Positions 21,216-33,992 of a stretch of DNA of 64,000 bases are shown one piece after another (the stretch's first letter is position 1; each line of letters begins with the position of its first letter). The position numbers and the translations under genes were made by a program. This DNA is from Isoetes taiwanensis (lineage: Eukaryota > Streptophyta > Lycopodiopsida > Isoetales > Isoetaceae), in the NCBI GenBank assembly GCA_021234155.1, contig JAJEKV010000036.1, positions 2,470,996-2,534,995 on the forward strand, written 5' to 3'. The notes under the pieces are model-generated. The model saw nothing but the letters and a program-made list of their open reading frames with translations, ran no database searches and was not told the DNA's origin.

Positions 21216-23190
21216 CTGTAAGGAACCTTAGGACAAAACGAGATATACATTTATACATGTATTTGTATATTATTTTGCTACGTGTCTTTTGGTTCATGTC
21301 TTTTCACATGGACAAAAGGCGATCTTCGACTCAACTATAGATAATTAGTAAGAACACCATTGCCAAGGAGACAATAGTGTGGGTTTCGTGATGAGAAGGT
21401 TCTTAATGTCTTGTCATCATAGTCCTTAACCTTAGGTTCCATACGTACATGAATGCTTCTTAGTTTTAGAGTGTTGAAATAGCAAGACTCCGAGTCTCGA
21501 CACATCAAACAACTCTAGAATTGATCTTTAAAAGGTCATGTTCATGTGTGGCCAACATGATGTCAATCCACAAATTCTTATGTTTTAATAAAACAAAATT
21601 TAAATTTCATCCTTAGGTTGTTCAAGAGTAAACAACATCCTTAAGAGGACCTTTGCTATCATCTCGCCTAATGTCCTCATATGCTGTGCAAATTTTTTGC
21701 AAAATCATACACTCTTAGACTTAACATATGATCCTTGACCATAACAATTGCCATGGGTCATAATTTCCATTTATATGGACCACTTAAGTTCACAAAGTAT
21801 AGAAATATCAAGACACAAGCCTTGACACATCATTGAGCCCTTGAACTTCTTAGGTAAAAGTCCCTCTTGAAACTTGTCTTAATGGAACTTTATCATAAAA
21901 GTCTCGTTTCGAACTTGTCTTAACGGATTTTAAAAATCCCATAGTGCTCAAAAAACATGCATGCTTGTTTCATTGTCTTAACGGATTTGAAAAAAAAATC
22001 CCATACTTTTGCTCTTAAAATCCAACGAACTTGTCTTAGTGGATTTAAAAATAAATCCCATAAGTGCTTGTTTCAAGCTAGAATTGAACTCTCAAGCTTT
22101 GAAAGATAACTCTTAAAATTGCTTTATAGCCAACTTATAGAAGTGTGTATTACTAGTTGAAACCAAATTTTATCTTGGTGTTTTTTTATTGTTTCTTTTT
22201 TCTTACTTTTTTTTGTTTTCTTTTCTTCCTGCCATTCAAGGCACACCTCTTTGCGACGATGCATTGCAGAGCGCCAAGGTCCTGGCTAGAGCAGAATTCC
22301 GGTATCTCTAAGGACGGCACCTTTGTCTTCCTACCTGGTCTGCCTGCAAGTTTGACGATTGATGGTCTGCTCACGGGATTCTTGGGCCAGATTTACTTGC
22401 TTGCCGATTTATTTGCAACAACAAACCATGAGGGATGATGCTTAGAGATCCGTGATCCAAATGCATCTTCATAAGTTCTTGCTTCTTTGCCTTGAAATTT
22501 ATAGATGCCATTGCGGATTCCAAAGAACGAAGTCTTCTTGGATTTATTTTCCCTCGCAAATGGAAGTGCTCTTGGGCCGCCACATCCGAAAATATTTTTT
22601 CTTCCAGCTTCTTAATCCATTCAATGATGGATGAATCTTATGTTCATTCTTTTCTGTTAAAAATGGCGTATTCCTCCCGCCTCTATTATTCCCGCACTTA
22701 TTGTTCTTAAAATATGCCTTTTGTTTCTTTTGGTCTCTTGATGATTGATTTTTGTTCTTGCATAAAAGCAAACAAGGGTTACAAGGATATATCTCAAATA
22801 GAGATTCCTTTTTCTTATTTCATGTTTTCATGTGAAAAGATCTTGACAAGCAGCGACACAGATCCTTTGCAGGGGGGCTTAGCAGCCTTTCACTTTCCCT
22901 TTCTTATTTTCTTATTTGCTTATGTCTTGTTTTTCTCTTACCTTGTTTTGAACATCCTTGCTCTGAAGATTTTTATCTGGCCTGTTTGAGCAAATGCTTG
23001 AAGCAAGATTTTTATCTCCTCCTTAAATCGCCTTCAAGCATGAGAATGCACTATGAAGCTTTAAAAATTCCTTAACTCTTAATATGGTTAGATTTTTAAT
23101 TTGAAGCAACAGACATGTAAAGAAAGTAATCTTCTTGCTGCAAAGTTCTTAGTTTTCTTAATTCACAGAGGTACAACAAGATCTTCTTCT
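21216..23190. other. Non-coding unit DNA, thymine-rich, with short repeats
   Basis: No recognisable gene. CTTGTCTTA(A/G)(C/T)GGATTT followed by AAAAATCCCATA recurs four to five times between 21870 and 22070. A minus-strand frame at about 22186-22583 (PSIVKLAGRPGRKTKVPSLE, basic C-terminus) is also present and open in units 2 (30550-30891) and 3 (39300-39644), but that follows from recent duplication and does not prove a gene. Confidence 0.45.
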
Positions 23191-23191
23191 T

Positions 23192-23258
23192 GCTCTGATA
23201 CCGAATGTAATGAACAAGGAACAAGAGAGGTTGCGTCTCTTGTTCCTTGTTCATTACA
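23192..23258 (-). repeat. 53-nt palindrome beside an antisense primer-site motif (unit 1)
   Basis: 23206-23258 is TGTAATGAACAAGG... to ...CCTTGTTCATTACA with 23-nt perfectly complementary arms and a 7-nt loop (GGTTGCG). It begins TG and ends CA. Immediately to its left, 23192-23202 read on the minus strand is GGTATCAGAGC, the core of the initiator-tRNA primer site. It could be a collapsed LTR of a minus-strand retroelement. Confidence 0.8.
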
Positions 23259-25120
23259 ATCACTTCTTTTACTTCTTTATGCGAATTTGGCGTTATCATC
23301 TTTTGTATTAGCTACTAACTACTCCTAAAATTATGGAATTATTAATAGTGCAATAGAAGATCCTGTTGGTATCTTAACATTTGCACTTCATCAATGATGA
23401 ACCTAAGATGGAGTGGAAGATTTTCATATGAAAGAAATTGACGTGTGGAGTGGATGCTTGTAATCGACACCCATGTTGTAAAAGATATAAAGAATGATTG
23501 GAAGGTGTGTTTGTTACATGGAGGCTTGAAAAGCGCCACGCTTGAGACCTCCTGGGGGCAAAATTATTTTTTACCCTTAATGTTTTGATACCTTCGCAGC
23601 GGTGAGTGTCCCACAGATCACAAAATCACGCAGAATCGCATAATCATTGCGCTTTGGAGTGCGCCTTAAAGGATTTTTTGCTGAAATTTTGACCTGAGGT
23701 ATCTCTGGCATTCAAATTCAAATTTTCGATCATTTCCATAGTGGTCGAAATGAGGTGAATTAGAGGTTTTGATTGCTGCAAAGCAAAAACTAGATCAAGC
23801 ACTTTTGGATTAGATGAGTTGCAATATGGCAGAAAATTGCCCTAAGAATGCGTAGTAATTGACTTACTATGCAGTTATGGCAAGTGACTGCGTGGGGCAT
23901 AACTTTTTGGCTGTGATTCCACCTGACAAAATCATACTGCGAAGATATCAGGAATGTTCAAATTATTTTCACCCTCCTAAGAGAATAGATAAGTAATTCT
24001 TAACTTTATAAAAACTAGGGCAATTTATAAAAATGCCCTTGTATTTTATCTGAATTATAAAAGTATCCCTGTATTACCATATACTATGAAAATGCCCCTC
24101 CCTACTTCGACTTATGTTGGGAATACTCGGCATAGCCACAGGCTTTATGCTCAAGGTTGACAGATCCATCAATTACAGCACAGTGAATTTCTCAGCATTT
24201 GATAGTGAAGTAATAGGCAAGATATGGTTTATGATGAAGACAGGCGTAATGGTATAAACCTGCCTGACTGTGAAACTGACCCATTGAACAGGGACGAAGG
24301 TCGGCCATAGTGATCCGGGAGTTCCGCATGGAAGGGCTCTCGCTCAACAGATCAAACCTGAGTTGGTAGGAAGCCCTGGAAAGATCGAGCACATATGGCT
24401 ATGCATTGAAAATCATCAACCTATGTCCCTTATATTGTAGTTTTTGTTGATTATAGACTATTGCCGAATCATAAATATCCTCCACATATTGAAGATGGCT
24501 TGAAGGCTATAAAGTGGGTACAGAAATAGCACCAGGAATTTTTGCAGGTCGGAAAATTGCTTTCTTTTAGGAGGACAGCAACTTGGGGTGCAGAATTTGT
24601 ATTTGCCTATAGTTTGCATTCAACATCACCAAGTATTTTCGCTGCAAATTTCAATATAAGAAAAATAGTGCATATGTTAAACAATTCAAGAGCTTATGAA
24701 ATGCTCTCTTTCGCTGGACAGAACCATAGCCTTAAGTTTCTGCAGCTATAAGTTCTCGGAGTAAAAACATGGAAACAGAAATGGACTCTACCGTGAAGCA
24801 TCATCTGGGGTTTCTACTGTTGAAGCATCATTTAGAAGGTAGTGTTGCTAAACTAACTTAAGATTGCCAGTTGAAATGAAGGTAGTGCTACTGAACTAAC
24901 TTAAGATTGTTGATTGAAATGGATGATTTTAGCAAGGAGCTTCAACAACTTTGCCAAAAAGGCTCCACCCAACTGTCCAAAAAGATTTGGGCCTAGGGTG
25001 CCGCTAATTGTTTTTGGAAGAGGGGCATTTCTATAATTTATGGAAATACATGGTTGTTTTCATACTTTTTTAGATGAAGTATTGGGGCATCTTTTATAGA
25101 TTGCGCTAAATTTTATTGTA
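23259..25120. other. No gene seen; AT-rich unit DNA
   Basis: Short frames only. The same sequence occurs in units 2 and 3, except that unit 2 has a 0.5-kb replacement (32057-32562). A pair of near-identical words, ACTAACTTAAGATTG, repeats near 24855 and 24897. Confidence 0.5.
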
Positions 25121-25268
25121 TTGGGGAATGGAAGGGCGGACTCCCTTTCCGATTTGGAAGAGGGCCCCCGACTGGCGGTAGCCGGGAGGGGATCCCTTCC
25201 AAACCAGAAATCGCCGGTCGGGGAGCCTCATTCCAAACTGGAAAGGGTGAACCCCTTCTATTCCCCAA
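25121..25268. mobile_element. 148-bp foldback (MITE-like) element, copy 1
   Basis: Nearly the whole element is one imperfect palindrome: left end TTGGGGAATGGAAGGG pairs with right end CCCCTTCTATTCCCCAA; inside, CCCTTTCCGATTTGGAA pairs with TTCCAAACTGGAAAGGG and CCCCCGACTGGCG with CGCCGGTCGGGG. The loop is about 20 nt. It is GC-rich in AT-rich surroundings. The 87-aa open frame across it is the palindrome read through, not a gene. No clear target duplication. Confidence 0.75.
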
Positions 25269-28200
25269 CAAAAAGGAAGTTGGAATCCATTTCCCTTTTT
25301 GTCAACATTTTTTTTGTCTTATTCTGGACGTGGGCTATGGCACAGAGGTGTTCTCGAGGTTCTTTGAAGCTTAAGGCCGCATAAGACCGAATTTTTTGAA
25401 GTTTAAGGTTATATTTCTGCGAATCAGAGATTTTTTAAAGCTTTTAAGGCCAGATCTTTGAAGCTTAAGGCATCTGTTGCCTAAGAATTTGTCGAATTTG
25501 AAGCTTAAGTTCAGATTCAATAGTAAACAGGAAAACAGGAGAACACAATTAGTTGTAAACAGGGGCCGTATTTTCGAAGCTTAGGGCTGGATTTTTGCGA
25601 ATCAGGGATTTTTTTTTTTGAGGCTTAAGGTCGGACATTTGAAGCTTGCGGCCGACTTTTTTTTGAAGATTAAGGGTCCTTGTTCCTTAAGGCTTCTGTT
25701 GCATAAGCATTTGATCAGCCTTTCTCGACATCTCAGCATCTGCGAGAGCCATAGCCATAGCCATCTGAGCACCTGCAAGAGCCATGCAGAACAAGGGAAA
25801 CAAGGGAATGTTATTAGCTGTTAGCCGTAAACAAGAAAATGCAATCTGCAAGAACAGGTCAAAAGTGATGTATACGAAATGTTGAACCCCAGCTTCTATT
25901 TCGGATGGGAGACGATGCCACATGGCATCACTATATTAAACTTCAAACAAAAATGGTGACCCAACTTCCATTTTTTGTTTATTCACGAAACAAAATTTTT
26001 AACACCTTGAAATTATAAAATAAATCGTCTTGATTTTATAACCCAAAATTTCAAGGTGATTTTGACTTGATTTTCGTGTTCATCTCATCAAAGTTAATGT
26101 AGTTTGACAACACATTTCACAATACAATTTTATTCAACTTGCACGCTTTAGTGAAAGGTAGGGTCCAAAACCACTTGAACACACGTCCATGGGATAAAAC
26201 ACGAAAATAAAACTATGAAGGATTTTTATTCCACCATTTCCTCAAGACAACATGATCTTACTCCACTATTCCTTCAAATTTAGCGACATCCGAAAGAAAA
26301 GAAACATTAGAAAGGAATAAAATATAAAAGAACTAACTAATGTTAAAACAAGATTACCCGTGATGCAACTCCAAAGAAAGACCTAACTCCTACGAAATAG
26401 AAGAAGTTGCAAAGAAAGCTCCACAAAATGCCAAGAATTCTGAAAAATTCCTCCGCACTGCAAGAACCCTCAAAATATGAAGAAATGATGGCGCCTCGAG
26501 GCGCAAACAAGAAACAAAAATTGATTTCACCCTAATCTAGCAGAAGAACAATGAAAATCTTCGCCAAAACCTCCGTAGCATGCCGATCAAGATTACGAGG
26601 GCGTATATCAACAATCTCGAAAATTTTTTTATATTTACGCCACATAGGTTAGTACACGTGGACAAAATTTCAAGTGTTAAAAATTTCGCTTTTAATGTTG
26701 CTGAGCTCAAATAGAAATTTCGGCCTCCAAAATAAAGAAACATAGGCGACACGTGACAAAATTTCAAGTGTTTCAAATTTCCATATAAATGAAGAATTGA
26801 ACTAGCAAAAAAGGCATGCCAGAAGCCATAGAAAATAAAGGCACGGGAAAATTAGGGCAAGGTAATTGGATACCAAAAGATATTTGAATTGTCTTTTTAC
26901 GTTTTTTCAAACCATTTGAAGCTTAATTAGGGCAAAATTGTATTGAAATTTATTCTCCATGATAGAATTAGCATATCTTGTTTGGATAGTTTAGATGTCA
27001 GCTAGTTTTAAGGTCCCGTGATTTTAGTTTTGGAAGTGCAGGATATGAGGTTGTTGTAGCCATCTTTTTTGGTTGTGGTGTAAAGGTTTATGTAATGCCT
27101 TTCGATTTCATTTGCCTTTTCTTGCATTTGGTTTCTTCTACTGAGGTCAATGTGGAAGGTTTTTTCATTTGGTTTGTGCCCGTCGACATTTTCCATTTTG
27201 AGATTTGGTTTTGCTTTGTGCTATTTGTACCTAGCTTATAGGTTTGTTGTTTTGTCCTATGTATTTCTTGTTGTTCTTATTGCACGTTAGGCAATATATC
27301 TATATCGTGGGTTTTATTTTACCGCCATTATTAGTTGTGTTAGAGTTGTTTTGACGGTAAATGTTTTTTGTTTTTTCTTTTTCTTTAATTGTAGTTTTGG
27401 TGTGTTTATAGTAATTAAAATAAGATTTTAGATTGAGATCAAAATTGTATTGTATTATGTTGTAAGAATTTAACATTTTGAATAGTTTAGCGGATGGAAA
27501 ATATCAAAGTGAAGTTTGTAAGGCTATTAACTCGTGAAGTTTATGTCTCAAGCTAAATGGTAAAGCAAAGACGATTTTTTAGCCCCGAATTGGTAGGCAC
27601 TAAGAAATGAATAGAGGAAAAGAGTTAAAGAAAATTATGAACTGAGTTTGATCTCTATCTACACATGATAAAAGTAGATAGACAGTTATTCTTGATGGTT
27701 TTGCCATGATATGAATGACAATTGTTCTTGATGCTTTTAGCATGGCATGTCATATCGTGGGTGTCACCAATGTAGCATTTTTTCACAGTTCAAATTCCCC
27801 AAGCATAGACATAAGCATTGCAGCTTACTTCAACTTTCATGTCTAACTTCAACTTTCACATCTAGAACCGGCATTGTTCCACAGCCATATTCGGTAGAGA
27901 GATGTTCATGTGGGCCTTGGTCGCTACAATAAATTTCCTCAATATATATAATTGAGGTTTAATGATGGTGACATCTCATTCTCACTAGGTATGCGATAAA
28001 ACTCTCCATTTTGAGTATTTTGAGTATGTGTTGGGTGATAGGTAAGCCCATATCTAGCATCAATGTGGTCCAAGAATGGAGGTTCTTGTATATCTAGCAT
28101 TAGTGTTGTCCAAGAATAGGGGTTCGTGATGTGATGGAGATGGTAAGAGAAAGAAGCATTAGTCGTTCTTTCAGAGCCATGTGTTGATAATGTGTTAATG

Positions 28201-28313
28201 GCTCAATGTTTTAGTATGTCTTTTGGTCCAGTGCGTCCTGGCATATTCCTACAAATATGCCAGATCAACGTCCAGACATATACACCTTAGACCCAAGTAT
28301 TTAAAAATGCTCC
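25269..28313. other. No gene seen; rest of unit 1
   Basis: GAAGCTTAAGG and close variants recur about eight times at 25360-25690. A hairpin-forming pair, CACCTTGAAAT and ATTTCAAGGTG, lies at 26001-26060. GGACAAAATTTCAAGTGTT or a close variant occurs twice, near 26660 and 26755. No RNA gene or protein recognised. Confidence 0.5.
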
Positions 28314-29042
28314 CCATTTCAAATTGGCGTAAAAGTCATGAGAATGACTATCGCTTGCATTTATATGGAAAATGGACTAATTTGCACCAGTTCTTAACGT
28401 TGGAGTACTAAAGCCCTATAAGGGAAGTGAAATTTCTCTTGAGATTTTGCAGAAAATAGAACATGCAGAACCGCCTAACATAAGTGGTGGTAAGGAAGTG
28501 CTTGAACAAAAAAAGATACTTATCATGAATATAAGGAGACACATATTTCTTCCGTGTTAAATTCAAATTTCATCCACCTTCTGATGTTATAAAGTATTCT
28601 AAGGACTAGCTTAAAGATTACAAGACACTTGTGGATGAATACGAGCAAATTTTGTGAAAGGAATATGCAAAGTTTGGAAGAATAATAACTTTCTTGTTCT
28701 TTTGGATTTTTTTTTTCTTTTAAATAAAAGTTGCAACTAATGAAAATTGTTTGGCCATGACTTACTAACAAGAAATATCTAAATATTGATATGTGTTGGT
28801 GTTGCCATCTCAAAAGGAATTGAGATGGAAGACCTTTAATTGACTTGGGGCCGTCTCTACAGGAATTGAGATGAAAGACTTCTAACTGACTTGAGGACAT
28901 CTTTAAAGGAATTGAGATGAAAAACCTCTAATAGAATTGAGGGGATTCCTAATTGAACTACAATGACCATCTTCAAAGAATTAATGAAATAATCTTTCCT
29001 CGAGATTGATGAGGACGCGTTCAATCTCGGAAAGGGAAGGAT

Positions 29043-29595
29043 TGTTACTTTACGGCTTTATGCCAAATTTCGAGGGAGCGGCTCAAGCTCAACAAGGTTT
29101 CAAGTGAAATACTTTATATATAGGGGACAACTTATACTGATACCAAACCTTGATCTTGAATTATATTTATTAATAATGATATGGCTGATAACACTATCGT
29201 GCCTGCTACAATTGATTTAGGATCTTTGACTACGAAACCTTTCCAAAATCATCCTGGTCATTCAATCTTTGCCTAAAAAGGTTTGAATCATCCACAAAGG
29301 CCTAATACAAATACTATAGATCTATGCTTCGTAGGATATTTCTTACTTGTTAAAGGTTTCTCCTCAATAGGTACCTTTTATTCATCTTATAAAGAGACGA
29401 AATTCTCATTCATGCTGGCAAGTTCTTAAGACTTCAGATTCTTGAGTCCAAAGTCTTTGCCCTACCTAGTTATCGCCTATTCTTGATTCAAACTTGCATT
29501 TATTCAAGATCCTAGTTGAGAAGACAAGATAAGAAACTTTTGTTGGATTTTGGCCCAGTTGGGTGGTCGAAAATCTTAAAGAGTGGATTTGATCA
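29043..29595 (+). repeat. LTR copy in unit 2
   Basis: Same LTR as 20668-21215, starting TGTTAC and ending GATTTGATCA. The first bases read TGTTACTTTACGGC, against TGTTACGGACGGC in units 1 and 3. Confidence 0.7.
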
Positions 29596-31561
29596 CTGTA
29601 AGGAACCTTAGGACAAAACGAGATATACATTTATACATGTATTTGTATATTATTTTGCTACGTGTCTTTTGGTTCATGTCTTTTCACATGGACAAAAGGC
29701 AGTACTGACCAACTATAGATAATTAGTAAGAACACCATTGCCAAGGAGACAATAGTGTGGGTTTCGTATGAGAAGGTTCTTAATGTCTTGTCATCATAGT
29801 CCTTAACCTTAGGTTCCATACGTACATGAATGCTTCTTAGTTTTATAGTGTTGAAATAGCAAGACTCCGAGTCTCGACACATCAAACAACTCTAGAATTG
29901 ATCTTTAAAAGATCATGTTCATGTGTGGCCAACATGATGTCAATCCACAAATTCTTATGTTTTAATAAAACAAAATTTAAATTTCATCCTTAGGTTGTTC
30001 AAGAGTAAACAACATCCTTAAGAGGACCTTGCTATCATCTCGTCTAATGTCCTCATATGCGTTGCAAATTTTTTGCAAAATCATACACTCTTAGACTTAA
30101 CATATGATTCTTGACCATAACAATTGCCATGGGTCATAATTTCCATTTATATGGACCACTTAAGTTCACAAAGTATAGAAATATCAAGACACCAAGCCTT
30201 GACACATCATTGAGCCCTTGAACTTCGTCGTAAAAGTCCCTCTTGAAACTTGTCTTAATGGAACTTTATCATAAAAGTCTCGTTTCGAACTTGTCTTAAC
30301 GGATTTTAAAAATCCCATAGTGCTCAAAAAACATGCATGCTTGTTTCATTGTCTTAACGGATTTGAAAAAAAAATCCCATACTTTTGCTCTTAAAATCCA
30401 ACGAACTTGTCTTAGTGGATTTAAAAATAAATCCCATAAGCTAGAATTGAACTCTCAAGCTTTGAAAGATAACTCTTAAAATTGCTTTATAGCCAACTTA
30501 TAGAAGTGTGTATTACTAGTTGAAAACCAAATTTTATCTTGGTGTTTTTTTATTGTTTCTTTTTTCTTACTTTTTTTTGTTTTCTTTTCTTCCTGCCATT
30601 CAAGGCACACCTCTTTGCGGCGATGCATTGCAGAGCGCCAAGGTCCTGGCTAGAGCAGAATTCCGGTATCTCTAAGGACGGCACCTTTGTCTTCCTACCT
30701 GGTCTGCCTGCAAGTTTGACGATTGATGGTCTGTTCGTGGATTCTTGGGCTTCGTATTTACTTGCTTGTTGATTTATTTGCAACAACAGCCATGAGGGAT
30801 GATGCTTAGAGATCCAGGATCTGAAATGCATCTTCATAAGTTCTTGCTTCTTTGCCTTGAAATTTATAGATGCCATTGCGGATTCCAGCAACGAAGTCTT
30901 CTTGGATTTATTTTTCCCTGCAAATGGAAGTGCTCTTGGGCTGCCACATCTGAAAATATTTCTTTCTTCCAGTTCTTAATCCATTCAATGATGGATGAAT
31001 CTTATGTTCATTCTTTTCTGTTAAACATGGCAGATTCCTCTGCCCTATTATTCCTGCACTTATTGTTCTTAAAATATGCCTTTTGTTTCTTTGGTCTCTT
31101 GATGATTGATTTTTGTTCTTGCATAAAAGCAAACAAGGGTTACAAGGGATATATCTCAAATAGAGATTCCTTTTTCTTATTTCATGTTTTCATGTAAAAA
31201 GATCTTGACAAGCAGCGACACAGATCCTTTGCAGGGGGGCTTAGCAGCCTTTTACTTTCCCTTTCTTATTTTCTTATTTGCTTATGTCTTGTTTTTCTCT
31301 TACCTTGTTTTGAACAATTACTTGTCCTTGCTCTGAAGATTTTTATCTGGCCTGTTTGAGCAAATGCTTGAAGCAAGATTTTTATCTCCTCCTTAAATCG
31401 CCTTCAAGCATGAGAATGCACGGTCGAAGCTTTAAAATTCCTTAACTCTTAATATGGTTAGATTTTTAATTTGAAGCAACAGACATGTAAAGAAAGTAAT
31501 CTTCTTGCTGCAAAGTTCTTAGTTTTCTTAATTCACAGAGGTACAACAAGATCTTCTTCTT

Positions 31562-31628
31562 GCTCTGATACCGAATGTAATGAACAAGGCACAAGAGAGG
31601 TTGCGTCTCTTGTTCCTTGTTCATTACA
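31562..31628 (-). repeat. Palindrome and primer-site motif, unit 2
   Basis: Palindrome at 31576-31628 with one mismatch in the left arm (AACAAGGCAC); the primer-site core lies just to its left on the minus strand. Confidence 0.8.
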
Positions 31629-32056
31629 ATCACTTCTTTTACTTCTTTATGCGAATTTGGCGTTATCATCTTTTGTATTAGCTACTAACTACTCCTAAAA
31701 TTATGGAATTATTAATAGTGCAATAGAAGATCCTGTTGGTATCTTAACATTTGCACTTCATCAATGATGAACCTAAGATGGAGTGGAAGATTTTCATATG
31801 AAAGAAATTGACGTGTGGAGTGGATGCTTGTAATCGACACCCATGTTGTAAAAGATATAAAGAATGATTGGAAGGTGTGTTGTTCACATGGAGGCTTGAA
31901 AAGCGTCACGTTTGGGACCTCCTGGGGGGGCAAAATTATTTTGACCCTTAATGTTTTGATACCTTCGCAGTGTGTGTCTGACAGGATCACAAAATCACGC
32001 AGTAACTGCATAATCATTGCGTTTGGAGTGCGCCTTAAAGGATTTTTTTGCTGAAA

Positions 32057-32562
32057 TTTGAAGAGAGTATGGCAAGAGCATTGTAGGGGATGGTTCGCAC
32101 AATGGTCCATAGACTATCAACACATTGTGGATATGTCTGATATCGCAGAGCAGAGCTGCATTTGAATGCGCGCTTTGTCGCCTCTCCGTGGATGCGCCCA
32201 CTCTTGCAAAAGCCCAAAAACAGTAGCACTACCACACACAGGTCAATCCGGAACTTGAACACGGCCCCCACCAAAGTATCTAAAAGCACACATTTCCACC
32301 AAGAAACTAAGAGCTATAGTTGCAATAAGGATGTGGTCCCACCATCTCGACCAGACAGAATACTGGGTAATGATGGAAGGCGGGGAATCCCCGGCATGAG
32401 ATTATACCAAAGGTTGTCACATGCGAGATAGTAGAAGATGAACACCATGCTCTACAGAATGCCCAAAGATATGCACACATCCGAGCAGCTCATGCCGATC
32501 TCAGATGTTCTGAGATAGCAATTCACCAACTGCTGGCTTCGCCAATGGTGGCACGTCTTGCG
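32057..32562. other. Unit-2-specific replacement segment
   Basis: Between GCTGAAATTT and GTAATTGACTTACTATGC, unit 2 carries about 505 bp found in neither other unit, while about 145 bp shared by units 1 and 3 is missing. A plus frame near its right end reads EIVEDEHHALQNAQRYAHIR and on to LLASPMVARLA (about 55 codons). Another frame includes SPWMRPLLQKPKNSSTTT. It has a higher GC content than the unit. No family is recognised; it looks like captured filler DNA. Confidence 0.7.
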
Positions 32563-33844
32563 TAATTGACTTACTATGCAGTTATGGCAAGTGACTGCGT
32601 GGGGCATAACTTTTTGGCTGTGATTCCACCTGACAAAATCTTACTGCGAAGATATCAGGAATGTTCAAATTATTTTCACCCTCCTAAGAGAATAGATAAG
32701 TAATTCTTAACTTTATAAAAACTAGGGCAATTTATAAAAATGCCCTTGTATTTAATCTGAATTATAAAAGTATCCATGTATTACCATATACTATGAAAAT
32801 GCCCCTCCCTACTTCGACTTATGTTGGGAATACTCGGCATAGCCACATGCTTTATGCTCAAGGTTGACAGATCCATCAATTACAGCACAGTGAATTTCTC
32901 AGCATTTGATAGATGAAGTAATAGGCAAGATATGGTTTATGATGAAGACAGGCGTAATGGTATAAACCTGCCTGACTGTGAAACTGACCCATTGAACAGG
33001 GACGAAGGTCGGCCATAGTGATCCAGGAGTTCCGCATGGAAGGGCTCTCGCTCAACAGATCAAACCTGAGTTGGTAGAAAGCTCTGGAAAGATCGAGCAC
33101 ATATGGCTATGCATTGAAAATCATCAACCTATGTCCCTTATATTGTAGTTTTTGTTGATTATAGACTATTGCCGAATCATAAATATCCTCCACATATTGA
33201 AGATGGCTTGAAGGCTATAAAGTGGGTATGTAAATAGCACCGAGTGAATTTTTGCGTTCGGAAAATTGCTTTTTTTAGGAGAATGGCGGCTTGGGGTGCA
33301 GAATTTGAATTTGTATTTGCCTATAGTTTGCATTCAACATCACCAAGTATTTTCGCTGCAAATTTCAATATAAGAAAAAATAGTGCATATGTTAAACAAT
33401 TCAAGAGCTTATGAAATGCTCTCTTTTCATTTGACGAGAACCATAGCCTTAAGTTTTACGCAAGAGCTATAAGTTCTCGGAGTAAAAACATGGAAACGAA
33501 ATGGACTCTACCGACAAAGCATCATCCGGGTTTCTCTTGTTGAAGCATCATTTAGAAGGTAGTGTTGCTAAACTAACTTAAGATTGCCAGTTGAAATGAA
33601 GGTAGTGCTAAATTGAACTAACTTAAGATTGTTGATTGAAATGGATGATTTTAGCAAGGAGCTTCAACAACTTTGCCAAAAAAGGCTCCACCTAACCGGT
33701 CCAAAAAGATTTGGGCCTAGGGGTGCCGCTAATTGTTTTGGAAGAGGGGCATTTCTATAATTTATGGAAATACATGGTTGTTTTCATACTTTTTTAGATG
33801 AAGTATTGGGGCATCTTTTATAGATTGCGCTAAATTTTATTGTA

Positions 33845-33992
33845 TTGGGAAATGGAAGGGGGGACTCCCTTTCCGATTTGGAAGAGGGCCCCCGACCGGC
33901 GGTAGCCGGGAGGGGATCCCTTCCAAACCAGAAATCGCCGGTCGGGGAGCCTCATTCCAAACTGGAAAGGGTGAACCCCTTCTATTCCCCAA
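33845..33992. mobile_element. 148-bp foldback element, copy 2
   Basis: Same palindromic element as at 25121; here CCCCCGACCGGCG pairs perfectly with CGCCGGTCGGGG. Confidence 0.75.

Larger units (their letters stand above)
19940..28313 (+). repeat. Tandem array unit 1 (8,374 bp)
   Basis: First of three direct copies. It starts at CCATTTCAAATTGGC inside the gypsy 3' coding end (KFQIGRKVSENAYRLHLYGK) and runs into non-gypsy DNA; the same start word opens copies 2 and 3 at 28314 and 37056. It contains the gypsy C-terminal/chromodomain-like scrap (to about 20330), short repeats of AGGAATTGAGATGGAAGACC (20440-20560), the right LTR, the 53-nt palindrome, the 148-bp foldback, a GAAGCTTAAGG-rich stretch (25370-25690) and AT-rich DNA. 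No intact gene. Confidence 0.92.

Noticed and set aside
22186-22583. Minus-strand basic-protein frame repeated in the units at 30550-30891 and 39300-39644
   Set aside because: No family recognised, the frame is shifted in unit 1, and the lysine-rich end is a T-rich tract read backwards.
25121-25384. 87-aa open frame present in all three array units
   Set aside because: It runs through the GC-rich foldback element; its conservation is due to recent duplication, and its sequence follows the palindrome.
26001-26060. Hairpin with CACCTTGAAAT / ATTTCAAGGTG arms as a terminator or riboswitch
   Set aside because: Short imperfect arms in AT-rich repeat DNA with no transcript context.
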